Translations under genes and position numbers: made by a program | Part shown: in pieces, positions 11,597 through 23,400 of the stretch | How the letters are laid out: the number at the start of each line of letters is the position of its first letter | Position numbering within the stretch: position 1 is the stretch's first letter | Notes under the pieces: generated by a model | What the model saw: the letters and a program-made list of their open reading frames with translations, nothing else | Database searches by the model: none | What the model was told of the DNA's origin: nothing | DNA from: Symbiodinium natans | Lineage: Eukaryota > Sar > Dinophyceae > Suessiales > Symbiodiniaceae | Direction of reading: 5' to 3' | Length of the DNA stretch: 64,000 nt | Assembly: GCA_905221605.1 (NCBI GenBank) | Contig: CAJNDS010002368.1 | Span: forward strand, 923,511-987,510

Positions 11597-11999
11597 CTGA
11601 GCCCAAAGTCCGTAATCCAACCCCCAACACCCTAATCCAAAAAAGACCTAAACTCTAAACCCTACCCCCACATCCCTATACAAACCCTATACACACCCCA
11701 TATAAACCCTAAACCCGAACCCCCAGATATCCCTAAACCCTCAAAGAACACGAGCCAAGAGAAGCGAGGCCCGGGCGGCCCCGCGACGGATCCCGCCGGG
11801 TGTGGGCCAGCCACTTCTCACCTGCGGGAGTTGAGGAATTGAGGCTTTTTAGGGTGACGGTTTAAGGTGTGTTTGGGCTTGTTAGGGCCTGTTGTTGCTT
11901 GTTAGGGCTTGTGAGGTCTCAAGGTTTAGGGTTCAGGGTTACGGCTTAGGGTTTGCCAGGGCTTGTTAAGGTTTCGGATTTGGGATTTAGGGTTTGGGG

Positions 12000-12338
12000 T
12001 TTAGGGTTTAGGGTTTAGGGTTTCGGGGAGCTTGATTTAGGGTTTAGGGTTTAGGGTTTCGGGGAGCTTGATTTAGGGTTTAGGGTTTAGGGTTTAGGGT
12101 TTAGGGTTTAGGGTTTAGGGTTTAGGGTTTAGGGTTTAGGGTTTAGGGTTTAGGGTTTAGGGTTTAGGGTTTAGGGTTTAGGGTTTAGGGTTTAGGTTTA
12201 AGGGTTTAGGGTTTAGGGTTTAGGGTTTAGGGTTTAGGGTTTAGGGTTTAGGGTTTAGGGTTTAGGGTTTAGGGTTTAGGGTTTAGGGTTTAGGGTTTAG
12301 GGTTTAGGGTTTAGGGTTTAGGGTTTAGGGTTTAGGGA
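12000..12338. repeat. long TTTAGGG array with a duplicated 12-bp unique motif
   Basis: More than 40 nearly perfect heptamers form the left border of the 12.34-14.28 kb unique island. The unique motif CGGGGAGCTTGA occurs at 12024-12035 and again at 12060-12071, with only heptamers between. Confidence 0.95.
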
Positions 12339-12590
12339 ATTCTCAGGTGATGGCGCAGCCGATAAGCACTGCCCATGCGCTTCTGTCGCTCCACTGTCAT
12401 GTCCTGCAATTGCCTTGGCATGAAAGGAATCTCAGCTGTACGCTCTTGAAGTTCGCGTGCACGTTCTCGACAAGCCAGCAATTTCTGAACTCAAAGTTGT
12501 TGACTCGCGCTTCCAAAGCAACAATGCAATCATCTGCATTGTTGTGCTTACGGTTCCCCTTCCACGAGATCGGAACTGGAGACGATTCAT
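12332..12590 (-). CDS. small two-exon coding segment ending in telomere repeat
   Basis: Exon 12552-12590 (from an ATG; MNRLQFRSRGRGT) is followed by a 67-bp GT-AG intron (GTAAGC...GAGTTCAG, 12485-12551). Exon 12332-12484 reads KLLACRERARELQERTAEI, MTVERQKRMGSAYRLRHH and then IP-stop. The TAA stop lies at 12332-12334 inside the first CCCTAAA unit of the adjoining array, so the repeat closes the frame. The product is highly charged and probably helical; I know no family. The frame is open upstream of the ATG, so this may be only the 3' part of a gene. Alternatively, a GA donor just before the array would splice onward. Confidence 0.5.
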
Positions 12591-12899
12591 CACTCGAGCA
12601 GGCTTAGCGGTTCGTCAGCACGGGGACTGTTCAAAGAGGAGCCTCTTGAGCACAGCATGTTTCAAAAATTTCCTTCTCCTTCAATCGGCTTTTCGATTCG
12701 GTCACCTGCGAAATGAAAGATCCTGTTATCAAGCATGCAGTTCGGCTTAAGCAAGACAAGGTTTTGCAAAGAAAACACCTTAAACACAAGCCACTAAAAG
12801 CACCAAAGATCTTCTGCAGGCACTCGAAACGCAGCTTCTGGCCCAACTCCCGCTGTTTTTTTCAATTTTTGTCGTGCGGCCCAAAAACTCCACCCATTT

Positions 12900-13035
12900 G
12901 GAATTCTCTTTTCCTCTCTTCTTCTACAGGCTTCGGAGGACAACAAGAAACAAGGTGGCTGAATTCAGAACAATTCTCTTCTCCTCTCTTCTTCTACAGG
13001 CTTCGCAGGACGAGAAACAAGGTCGAGTGGATCTG
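12900..13035 (+). repeat. tandem duplication of a 3' splice site plus 25/22-nt micro-exon
   Basis: Two units about 70 bp apart each carry a strong pyrimidine tract (TTCTCTTCTCCTCTCTTCTT or near), CTACAG, and then a short segment: GCTTCGGAGGACAACAAG plus AAACAAG at 12930-12954, and the 22-nt relative at 13000-13021. Both are followed by GT. They would encode ASEDNKKQ-like and ASQDEKQ-like octapeptides. A third decayed pyrimidine copy is at about 13054-13075. Confidence 0.6.
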
Positions 13036-13107
13036 CGATAGAGTGGAATTTAGAACTGTTCTCTTCACCTCTCTTGATGGGCCCATCACCTTTGCTCAAA
13101 GGCGGGC

Positions 13108-13325
13108 TTAAGGGGGGGCTTAAGGGGGGGCTTAAGGGGGGGAGGGGGCTTAAGGGGGGCTTAAGGGGGGGGCAAAGGGGGGGGCTTTGAAGAAGACCTT
13201 TTGAAAGGGGCTTCAAAGGGGGCTTAAAGGGGGCTTAAAGGGGGGGACTTAAGGGGGAGCTTAAGGGGCGGCTTAAGGGGGGGCTTAAGGGGGGGCTTAA
13301 GGGGGGCTTAAGGGGGGCTTAAGCC
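13108..13325. repeat. G-rich minisatellite, unit GGGGGGGCTTAA
   Basis: About 15 imperfect copies of G(6-7)CTTAA, with a short unique spacer at 13185-13215. It differs in unit from the heptamer arrays. It lies in the 12.34-14.28 kb island, upstream of the Lys/Trp-rich reading frame. Confidence 0.9.
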
Positions 13326-13834
13326 GAGTCTTGTGAAAACGCAGCGCTTTCACCTGTAATGATTCTGGGGGCCTACTTGCTCGGACTCCCCTTCAGACAG
13401 CAGCTTCGGCCTGTAGTGTCGCCGCAGCTCACTGTCATCTTGCCCATGTAACTTTCTGGTGTGTGGGTAGTGTAGTAGCAGATCACTGTCGCTATTGCTT
13501 GATTTGACCACAGCTCTCGTCTGCTCGTCAGGTCGTGTTGTACATTTTACGAGCAATGAGGATGATTCGATTTGCTCAAAAAGAGCATGGTTCAGAAGAG
13601 CCAGAGAAAGCTCAGATAGAGCTCCGGAGCGACGGTGAGAAACACCAAAGTAGCGTGATTGCTGTTGAGCTGGGAAGCTTGTTGTTTGACAAACAGCCTG
13701 ATCGACTGAGTGTGTGTTGAGCGAAACAACCGGATTCGTGTCCCTTTTCTGACCTCGAGCCGAGTGGGATAGTGCCCGTGAGTGTCATTTTGGCAGTGTC
13801 CCGTCGCCATGACGAGTTCGGATTCTGGTTCTGA

Positions 13835-14278
13835 GAGCTCACATGCGGAAACTTCGAGCTCACTTCAGAGCCGACACGCCCCAGAAAGCGAGAGAAAAAG
13901 TCGAAGGCCTCGAAGAAGTCCAGAAAGGACAAGAAGAAGGGATCGAGCAAGAAGAAGCATGAGAAGCATGCGAAGGCCAAAAAGTCCAAGAAGGACAAAA
14001 AGAAGAAAGACAAGAAGTCGGAGGACGAGCTCCCTGCGAGAGGGGAGCCTGAAAAGAGATGGCAAAGCTGGAAGTGGGGAAACCAGAGTTCCGGCTCAGA
14101 CTGGAAGAAGAAGTCCGATGATGACGGCTCTTGGAAGGGTGATGATTGGAAGAGCCAGCGAGGATGGAACAGCGGAGGAGGCTGGAAACAGTCCAATTGT
14201 AATTGGAAAAGGGGGTACGGAGCTCCAAAAGGACAAACCCCAAAGATCAAGGCTCGCCCGAGCACCAAAGATGATTAG
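13835..14278 (+). CDS. Lys-rich/Trp-rich C-terminal coding segment
   Basis: A plus-strand frame without stops runs from just after a TGA at 13832 to a TAG at 14276-14278. From about 13886 it encodes a Lys block (SKKSRKDKKKGSSKKKHEKH and similar, mostly AAG codons) and then a repetitive Trp/Gly/Asp tail (RWQSWKWGNQ, DWKKKSDDDGSWKGDDWK, GWNSGGGWKQ). Tails of this kind are common on RNA-binding and SR-like proteins. The start is not in this frame: ATG 13810 begins MTSSDSGSESSHAETSSS in another frame, so an intron or a frameshift near 13860 is needed. The stop is the TAG of the first TTTAGGG unit of the next array. Confidence 0.55.
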   Translation, partial: ELTCGNFELTSEPTRPRKREKKSKASKKSRKDKKKGSSKKKHEKHAKAKKSKKDKKKKDKKSEDELPARGEPEKRWQSWKWGNQSSGSDWKKKSDDDGSWKGDDWKSQRGWNSGGGWKQSNCNWKRGYGAPKGQTPKIKARPSTKDD

Positions 14279-14400
14279 GGTTTAGGGTTTAGGGTTTAGG
14301 GTTTAGGGTTTAGGGTTTAGGGTTTAGGGTTTAGGGTTTAGGGTTTAGGGTTTAGGGTTTAGGGTTTAGGGTTTAGGGTTTAGGGTTTAGGGTTTAGGGT
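14276..14400. repeat. TTTAGGG array closing the 12.34-14.28 kb island
   Basis: About 17 perfect heptamers start exactly at the last codon of the Lys/Trp-rich frame. Confidence 0.95.
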
Positions 14401-15269
14401 ATGAAGCTCCTAATACATCGCAGTTGTACCCACAACGTCACAGCCTTCGGAGGACTTGGCATTAGGCAACCGTAAACCCTAAACCCCAGCCCCTAAGCCC
14501 TAAGTCTAAATATGCCGGCCCTCCCCAGGTGTCAGGAGCTTGCAGGCTTCCACCTAAACCCCAAACCCAGACCCCGAACCTTAAACCCCGGAACCCCCCA
14601 AACCCTAACCCCTAAACCTAGACCCGGAACCCTAACCCCTAACCCCTAACCCCTAAACCTAGACCCCGAACCCTAGCCCCTAACCCCTAAATCCTTAAAG
14701 CCCCCCCCCCCCCCCCCCCACGCCGCGCCTGCCAAGCCTTCGTAGTCCGCAGGGCCCAAGGTCTCCAAGCTAGAGCCGTCCTTGGGTTCAGGGTCTAGGG
14801 CTTAGGGGTTCGAAAATATTTTTAAAAAAATTCAGGGTTCAGGGGTTTAGGGTTTAGGGTTTTAGGGCTTTGGGGGTTCAGCACTTCAGGGCTGTAGGAT
14901 GTTAGGGCTTTAGGGCTTCAGGGCTTTAGGGTTTAGGGATTTCGGGTTTTAGGGCTTCAGCACTTCACTTCTGTAGGGTTGTAGGGTTTTAATTGGGGCT
15001 TTCGGGCTTTTCGGGCTTTCTTGAGGGCTGTAGCTGCAGGCCTCTAAACCAGCCTAAACCCTAAATCCCCAAAGCCTGCAGCCGAAAACGTTTCAGGGCT
15101 GCAGATGCAGGATTTGGCGACTTAAGGGCTTCCTAAACCCTGAACCCTGAACCTCATAACCCGAAGATGCTTTGGGTTCAGGGTTTAGGGTCTAGGGTTC
15201 GGGTTCAGGGTTTCGGGTTTCGGGCTGTTGGCAGGCAGGAGTCCAGGGCCATTGGCGTGTCGTTGTCAC

Positions 15270-15457
15270 CTGGCAAGATGGTACTTAGAGGGCTGAATGC
15301 TTGCATTCTTGCGGGCTGAGGTTTGGGCACAGGGCACAGAATCCGTTGGGAGAGCACAGAATGCGTTGGGAGCCAGGGATTGAGGGACAGTAGAAGCTTC
15401 GCTGCAATTCCGACGAGTTGCCATGGCCGCGAAGAGAAAGACGGCGCAAACTCTCAT
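15270..15457 (-). CDS. candidate first exon with a signal-like N-terminus
   Basis: From an ATG at 15457 the minus strand is open to a GCCAG|GTGACA donor. The start MRVCAVFLFAAMATRRN has a short hydrophobic core followed by Arg-Arg, then a Ser/Ala/Pro-rich stretch with several Cys. This would suit a secreted or plastid-targeted precursor. The plus strand is also partly open, which lowers confidence. No downstream exon has been assigned with certainty; an island at 14736-14790 on the same strand (DGSSLETLGPADYEGLA) is a candidate. Confidence 0.35.
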
Positions 15458-15616
15458 CTTAGGGTTCCAAGTTTGAAGGTCCCCCTAAACCCCAGCTCCC
15501 ACGCAAACTTCTAGGGGGTACATTACGGGCACTTAACTTGGGGTCCTTGTATCCTTTAAGGCTTCTCCCCAAAAAGGTCTCAAGGGGCCACAGGCATCAG
15601 AGCTCGCGTAGCTTAC

Positions 15617-15815
15617 AAAAGCGGAACATGTCCAACGGTGGAGCTCCCAAAACGTTCCCAGGCTGTATGGGGCAAGGGCTTACCGTAATTAAACCCTAAA
15701 CCCTAGACCCTAAACCCTCAACACTAAACCCTACACCCTAAAACCCCAAAGTGCAGATACAGCCCTGCCTGAACACAGCAGCACCGGCTTCTGCTGCGCA
15801 GCGGGCGGCCAGGGC
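15617..15815 (-). CDS. two candidate mini-exons, product unknown
   Basis: Island 15764-15815 (GGCGAG|G acceptor, GC donor) encodes ALAARCAAEAGAAVFRQ. Island 15617-15662 follows CCCCATACAG and ends at GTAAGC. Read in phase it gives WERFGSSTVGHVPL; an alternative frame gives PGNVLGAPPLDMFRF. No family is recognised. Confidence 0.35.
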
Positions 15816-16207
15816 CTCGCCACAGATTGGCACAGTTTTTTTTTTTTTTGTGGGGGGGGGGGGGGGGAGGAAGACCTAAACCATTAACCCCGAAGTCCTG
15901 GCTCAGGTAGAGTCCCATGAAAAGCCAAAACCCTCAAACCCCGGAGCCATGTCGGGCTTCTCCAAGCGCACTGCGTTCTCAGGTAGGCCCCCACCCTAAA
16001 CCCCAAACCCTGAACCCTCCAAACCCTAAACCCCAAATCAGTAGCCCTAAACCCCAAACCCTAAACCCTCTCAACCCTAAACCCTGAACCCTACATCACA
16101 CTAAACCCTCAAAGATCCTGAAGCCCCCTTTGCACGGACCCGACCCCCGACCTGCACGTGAGGTTCGCCGTCTCGCGGCTCCTGGGCGACAAGGCCTGGG
16201 ATGGTCT

Positions 16208-16340
16208 TTTTAGGGTTTAGGGTTTAGGGTTTAGGGTTTAGGGTTTAGGGTTTAGGGTTTAGGGTTTAGGGTTTAGGGTTTAGGGTTTAGGGTTTAGGGT
16301 TTAGGGTTTAGGGTTTAGGGTTTAGGGTTTAGGGTTTAGT
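16208..16340. repeat. TTTAGGG array
   Basis: About 19 near-perfect units separate an exon-like island at 16113-16200 (plus strand DLHVRFAVSRLLGDKAWDG, then GT) from the unique island at 16341-17285. Confidence 0.95.
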
Positions 16341-17285
16341 TGTGGTCGTTTTGGGGGGTTGGATTAGGGCATTGCCCACGTTTGGGGGGTGTAATCTGTT
16401 CTCCCACCACGTTCACTTCCCAAGCACTGACACGAGAAGCGCAAGAATCTTTGCTCCTCTTCGACATCATGAACCAGGTGCGCGCTTTAAGAACCGTTGT
16501 CTACTTCATACTCAAAGTGCCCCACCCCCCGTAGTTCAGGAATATAAATATGGCTTTTATTCATCATCACGGCCTCTGTATACACTTGAGGGATTCCCCT
16601 ATGCACAACAGAACTGATTTGAATGAACAAATGTTTGCAAGCGTCTCGTGCGCGCTTCACCAAGCGCTGCTCGTGGTGCTCTTGCACACGAGCACGATGC
16701 TCCGGAGTGAGATCCTTGCACAATCCTGCCAGCCATCGGCGGTAGTTGCTCCGGAGGACTGTGGGCTTCACCCGGAGGCCGAAAGCGCGTCATTTTCGTG
16801 CGGATTTTGCACACCTGCATGAAGAGGACGGGCCAAGCAAAGCCCCGCGCACCTTCACGGTCTTTGCAAGCATCTGCAGGCCCGCCTACCCTTGAGGAGG
16901 TAGACATCCCTGTGTGGCGGTTGCTCAGCAGGATACGTGCTTACCACGGTTCGAGCTGCATGCCACAGCAACACACATCCTGAAAAATCCATTGTCCAAA
17001 GATTGTCCACTTCAAAGCTCCCCCCCAAATGCGCCGCCTGGGTAACAGGTGGTAGCTTTGGCAGCTTCTCCAAAGTATGGCGTCTTCGGGGTCCCTGTTG
17101 CAACACGGCCCCTTATGACCTCAAGCATCCAACAAGGATGCAAACCTCAACAGCCCCCAGCTGCATCGTTTGCAACGAGGATAGCGAGGGGATCGATACG
17201 AAACCCGGTATACTCAGTAAAGACAACTTCTAAGCCTCAAGCCCCAACACCCTCAAAAGAAAAGGCAACCCCTTATTCTGGATAG
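16341..17285. other. 945-bp unique island; one coding-like segment on the minus strand
   Basis: No telomere-like repeat lies inside. On the minus strand 16600-16771 reads VKPTVLRSNYRRWLAGL and LTPEHRARVQEHHEQRLVKR, basic and charged with GC-biased third positions. The frame is blocked by a TGA just upstream, so a splice or decay is implied. A second open minus segment at 16855-17106 contains WTMDFSGCVLLWHAARTVVS. I know no family. This looks like a fragment of a gene or element that inserted between repeat arrays. Confidence 0.35.
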
Positions 17286-17416
17286 CTGGGGGTTGACCAC
17301 TGATCCCTGAACCCTAGAACCCTATAACCCTAGAACCCCATAACCCTGAAACCCTGAACCCCTGAACCGCAAGCTCGGGTGTCTTAAACCCAGGCCCCTG
17401 AACCCTGAGCCCTCCC

Positions 17417-20400
17417 TACAAAGAGTGCCGCCCGCGGCGCATTCAGCAAGCCCAGGGGGAGGTCGAAGTCCACCACGTTGGAGAAGACTCCTGGGAGGGC
17501 TGGATTTAGGGTTTGGGGGTTTGGGGGCTTCTGAGGGTGGAGGGTTTAGGGTTTAGGGTTTAAGGTTTAGGGTTTAGGGTGTAGGGTTTGAGGGTCTAGG
17601 GAAGACTCACTGGGTTTCGGGTTTTGGGGTCTAGGGTTTAGGACTCAGGGTTGGGGGCTTAGAGTGTAGGGTTTTGAAGGGTTCAGGGTTGAGGGCTTAG
17701 GGTTGAGGGTTTGGGGTTGAGAGCTTCAGGGTTGGGGGTTTAAGGGTGTAAGGGGTTAAGGGTTTAAGGGTTTAAGGGTTTAAGGGTTTAAGGGTCTAAG
17801 GGTCTAAGGGTTTAAGGGTCTAAGGGTTTAAGGGTTTGAGGGTTTAAGGGTTTAAGGGTTTAAGGGTTTAAGGGTTTAAGGGTTTAAGGGTGTAAGGGTT
17901 TAAGGGTTTAAGGGTTTAAGGGTTTAAGGGTTTAAGGGTTTAAGGGTTTAAGGGTTTAAGGGTTTAAGGGTGGCTTTCAGGTTGTTGAAGTTCTGCCGTG
18001 CCGCGTTCCTTGGGTGGGCAGGCTTGGTGCTTACTTTAGGGGTTAAGACTCGTACGCCTAAAGTTGTACCCCTAAAGGTTTTCTGTAACATGCTCCTAAA
18101 TATGGGCCCTAAGTGTTTTGGGAATCTTTAAAAAGAGTCCCCCAAAACCCAAAATTACCCGTCCAAGGGAGAGTCCCATGAGGCTTAGCTGCTGCTTTGC
18201 TAAGGTTCCTGGAGTTGTCTCTGGCTGCTTGAGCTGTTGGGGATTTCGGGCTTGGAGATCAGGGTTTAGGGTTTAGGGTTTAGGGTTTAGGGTTTTTCGG
18301 GCTCCCTCAGGGCCTAGGGCGATTAGAAAACCCAAAAACCTCAAAAACCCAGCAACGTCTAGGCCGAGCTCAGCAAGACGCAGCTCCTCGAAAGAGGGGC
18401 CTCCCTGCTGCCGTCTCCTTGGCACGGCGAAGGATTTAGGCTGTTGGGTTTAGGGTTTAGGGGATCAGGGGTTCAGGGGTTTAGGGGTTTAGGGGGTTAG
18501 GGGATTAGGGGTTTAGGGGTTTTGGGATTTAGGGGTTTAGGGGTTCAGGGTTTAGGCTTTAGGGTTTGGGGTTTAGGGGCTTTCGGCTTTCGGCTTCGGG
18601 GTGTCATTTCAAGCGCGGCCGTACGCCCTCAACAACCCTAAACCCTGCACCCCTTAAACCCTAGTCGAAACCTATCAACCCATACAAATGTCTGTTTAAC
18701 AAACGCGAATAAAAGGAGCAAAACATAAAAGCTAAAGCCGTAAGTCGAAAACCCTACGTCCTGTGACGTCCACACGTCCTTTGAAAACAAGGCCACCCGA
18801 GTGCCTGAGAGCCACTATTTCTTTTGACAGCCCCTAGGGTTTGCGTTTAGGGCTTGGGAACCAAACCCTATAAACCCTAAACTGAGGGCTTAGGAGTTTA
18901 GGGCTTTGGAGGCTCCTAAATCCTCAACCCTAAAACCCTAATCCCTAATCCCTATTGAAGCCCTTAAGCGCCTAAAGCCCTACAACCCTCAAGCCCCTGT
19001 AAACCCTGAACCCTCAAAGAGACCACGCGCAAACCCTAAACCCTAAACCCCAAACCCTAAACCCCAAACCCCAACCCTAAACCCTAAACCTGAAAGAAGG
19101 GGAGCCAAGTGGCGAGTTCCCGGCAAGGCGTTCGGACGAACTTGGCCCGGTAGACGACCGTGCCTTCGGCGCTTTTTTGTCAAGGAATTTTAGGGGCTTT
19201 CAGAGTCCCCCGAAAGCCCCTAAAGCCCCTAAAGCCCCCGTAAACCGAAAGGGTTGGTAAGGAATTTCGGCTTTGGGGGTTTGGGGAGGATTTCGTGGCG
19301 CCCTGGCAAAGGGTTTCGGGTTTCAGGGCTTAAGGGTAAAGGGATTTGGCCTCAAACCCCGAAATTGGAATCTCAACATCTTCCACGCTGGTGGAGAGCG
19401 CGAAGTAGAAGGGCTGGGTCTTTAGGAGTTTTGAAGGGCGAACTGCTTAGGAAGGATGCGTTTAAACCCCGACACCCTAAACCGGGGTGGGAGAGTGTAT
19501 AGAGGGACCATGTAACTTCCCTTAGTAGCATTTAAGCCCTAAACTCCGAACATCGTAACCATCTAACCCTATAACCTTCAACCTTATAACCCTAAACCCT
19601 AGAACCCTATAACCCTATAACCCTATAACCCTATAACCCTAAGCCCGATAACCCGATAACCCTATAACCCTATAACCCCAGAACCCCTGTAACCCTAAAC
19701 CCTAAACCCTAAACCCTAAACCGCTGTAACCCTCAACCCTGGAGGAAACCGGGCCCCCGCGCCGTCCCCCAGGAACTCGAAGGAGCGGATGAAGCCGTGA
19801 GCCTGGCAGCTCGAGGGGTTTAGGGTTCAGGGTTCAGGGTTCAGGGTTCAGGGTTCAGGGTTCAGGGTTCAGGGTTCAGGGTTTAGGGTTTAGGGTTTAG
19901 GGTTTAGGTTGTTGGGGGGGAGGGGGGGGTATCGGGTAATCGGGGTGTGGGGAGCTTGGGGTTTGGGCTTCGGGGTTTAGGGTTTAGGGTTTAGGGTGCA
20001 GGGTTTAGGGTTTAGGGTTTAGGTTTTAGGGTTCAGGGTTCAGGGTTCAGGGTTCAGGGTTCAGGGTTCAGGGTTCAGGGTTCAGGGTTCAGGGTTCAGG
20101 GTTCAGGGTTTAGGGTTTAGGGTTTAGGGTTTAGGGTTTGCGGTTCAGGCGGAGTTTCGGGCTGGGGGCTGAAAACTTACCGCGTCTTCTTGCTGGCCAC
20201 GCGCGCCCTAAACCGAAAACCAACCCAAAACCCTACAAGCCTACAGCCTTAAATCCTAAAACTGCAACCCCACAACCCCTATAACACCAACCCGAAAATG
20301 TAAATATGTCTAAAACAAGCTATATAACCCTACGACCCTAGACCCTAACCTGAACATAAAATATATGACTAAAATAAGTTATATAACCCTACGACCCTAG

Positions 20401-23400
20401 ACCCTAGAAGGATAACCTGACAAACCCGACAACCCTATGTTTCACGCGAAGCACACGGGGACCAAGGCTTGAGAGAGTTTTGCTGCTTTACTTGAAGGTT
20501 GGGTTTATAGAGTTTAGCGTTTAGTAGTTTAGGGTTTCGGGTTTAGGGTTTCGGGTTTAGGGTTTAGGGCTTAGGGTTTAGGATTCAGGGTAGGGTTTTG
20601 GGGGTTTAGTAGGGTGGATTGGGTTTGGGGTTTCTAGGGTTTGGGATTTAGGGTGTTCGGGGTTCTTGACGGATTTTCGGGCTTTAAAGGCTTTAAGTGT
20701 TTTTAGGACTTGGGGGTTTGGGGCTGAGGGTCTAAGAGCACTGAAGATGGCGAGCTCTGTCAGCCCATCCCCACAAAAGAGCAGCCGATAAGAGGGCAGG
20801 GAGCACGGTTTTAGGCATTGCCTGGACAGCAGAACCCTAAACCTTAAATCTTACAAACCCTGGAAACCCTAAACACCCTATAAACTCATATGAACCCCAG
20901 AAACCCTAAACACCCTATAAACTCCATATGAACCCCAGAAACCCTAAACACCCTATAAACTCCATATGAACCCCAGAAACCCCATAAACACCCTATAAAC
21001 TCTACATGAACCCCAGAAACCCCCCTAAACACCCTATAAACTCTACATGAACCCCAGAAACCCCCCCTAAACACCCTATAAACTCTACATGAACCCTAGA
21101 AACCCTACAACCCTACGAAAAAAAAAACAAAAACAAAAAAAAAAACAAAAAAAACGGAGAGGGGCCTCGAAGGGATGGACCAGGCGACCTCCCTGGTCGC
21201 AGCTTGCCAGGCCTTTGGGGACCCCGAGCCCTAAAACCCCCTGCAAGTTTTAGGGTTTAGGGTTTAGGGTTTAGGGTTTAGGGTTTAGGGTTTAGGGTTT
21301 AGGGTTTAGGGTTTAGGGTTTAGGGTTTAGGGTTTAGGGTTTAGGGTTTCGTGTTTAGGGTTTAGGGTTTAGGGTTTAGGGTTTAGGGTTCTGGTTTGCG
21401 GGCTTAGGAGGTAAGGTGCGGTGAAAGCCTAGCGTACAGCCTTTTTACGGCTTGTGTGGGGTTTAGGTTTTAGGGTTTAGGGTTTATGGCTAGGGCTCAA
21501 GTCTTGAAATGTGTACATGTGTGCTGTGTCAAGCTACCTACAGGCTCTTAGTAGGGAATGCGGCACCTTAAAACCCCCCTATATTAGATTATATTATTTT
21601 ATTTCATTTTATACTATATTATATTATATTATATTATATGATATGATATTAATTATATTAATTATATAATATACACCGTGCAAAGGATTCTATAGGGTAC
21701 GCCATCCCTTCATTCCGAATAAGGCGATGCCCACGGTCTCCAACTCTTCTACTACCCGGCCGTTGGCCTGCTCCCACTGCGCTGCCCTCATCCTATTCGG
21801 GTTTAGGGTTTCGGGTTTCGGGCTTAGGGCTTGGGGCTTAGGGTTTAGGGTTTAGGGCTTAGGGTTTAGGGTTTAGGGTTTAGGGTTTAGGGTTTAGGGT
21901 TTAGGGTTTAGGGTTTAGGGTTTAGGGTTTAGGGTTTAGGTTAGGGTTTAGGGTTTAGGGTTTAGGGTTTAGGGTTTAGGGTTTAGGGTTTAGGGTTTAG
22001 GGTTTAGGGTTTAGGGTTTAGGGTTTAGGGTTTAGGGTTTAGGGTTTAGGGTTTAGGGTTTAGGGTTTAGGGTTTAGGGTTAGGGTTGAGGGTTCAGGGT
22101 TCAGGGTTCAGGGTTCAGGGTTCAGGGTTTGAAGCCGGGACCAGAAGTGCCCGGAGGGTTTAGGGTTTAGGGTTCAGGGTTCAGGGTTTAGGGTTTGGGT
22201 TTAGGGTTCAGGGTTTAGGGTTTAGGGTGCCCTACTTACACACGACAATTTTTTTGGGCGGGGGGGGGTGTGTGACTCAACCCTCAGAATCCCAAACCCC
22301 CCGTAACCTGGCCCTGCACCCTGGCAGTCCACCCCCCCCCCCCCCCCCCCCCCCCCCCATCCAGCATTTGAAACCCTAAACCCTAAACCCTTTGGGCCGC
22401 CGACCATTGAGGTAGTAGGTGCCTGCCGTGGACGTCGGGAGCAAGTCAGGGTTTAGGTTCCGGCACCCTCCAAACCAAGAAGGACGTTTCTATCGCGTAA
22501 ACACTATGCGCGGAACCCTCAACCCCAACCCTAAACCCCAAACCCTAAACCCTAAACCCTAAACCCAACGGCCAGTACATCACCTCTGCCTGTCACTGAA
22601 CTGTGGGGGTTTGAGGCAACCTCGACCTGGGACTTTGGCTTTGAGGGCTTCATGTTTTGAGGAACCGCCCCGCCCCCTCCCCATTATCCGCCTCGCAGAG
22701 CCTGCAGCCGAGCGGGGGCCGAGGGGGGCAAGACGAAGCGCTCCTGGCTCTCGGGCTTAAGGGTTGAGGGCTTAGGGTTGAGGGTTTAGGGCTTAAGGCT
22801 TACGGCTTAGGGTTGAGGGCTTAGGGAGTATGTGTTGGTTCTGGGTGGGTTTCAAGGGATGCTATATCCTCCACAGGCGCTCCCCGCCTTCCTTGCGGCC
22901 CGAAAGGCAGACCCTAAACCCTAAACCCCTAAACCCCTAAACCCCTAAACCCTTAAAGCGCTTAGGAGTCGGGGGGCTGGAGGCTTCGGGCCTGAAGTTT
23001 TTTTCGGGGTCCTTTTACCTACACCGTACCAGGGTGTAACTTGCCAAACAAGGCAGACTGCACAATTTCTGAAGCGCCCTAACCCTTAAACCCCAAACTC
23101 TGAACCCCCCCGCAAAGTTTCCGTAAACCCAAACCCCCCTCCCACACCCCGAAGGCCCAGACGCTGCCGAGGGATCCTCGGGGTTGGGAAATGGAACTTA
23201 CTGTCGGTCCAGTTTACTCAAGGCCCACAGGCAGTTTTAGGGTTCAGGGTTTAGGATTTAGGGTTTAGGGTTTAAGGTTTAGGGTTTAGGGTTTAGGGTT
23301 TAGGGTGTTAGAAGTAGGGCTGCCAATAGGGCAACTGCTGCTATCATGGCCTAATAAACTTGTTAACAGTACCTTGAACTGAACCCTACACCCTAAACCC

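Noticed and set aside
13785-13793. CATTTTGGC just upstream of an ATG, like part of the dinoflagellate spliced leader (CCATTTTGGCTCAAG)
   Set aside because: Only nine bases match, and the 3' part CTCAAG, which relict leaders normally retain, is absent. Chance is likely.
13782-14285. The 167-codon ATG frame through the Lys/Trp-rich region (an Arg/Ser-rich reading)
   Set aside because: The neighbouring frame uses G/C-ending AAG codons and gives a patterned Lys then Trp/Gly tail; the ATG frame uses rare AGA/AGT codons and loses all pattern after about 14040.
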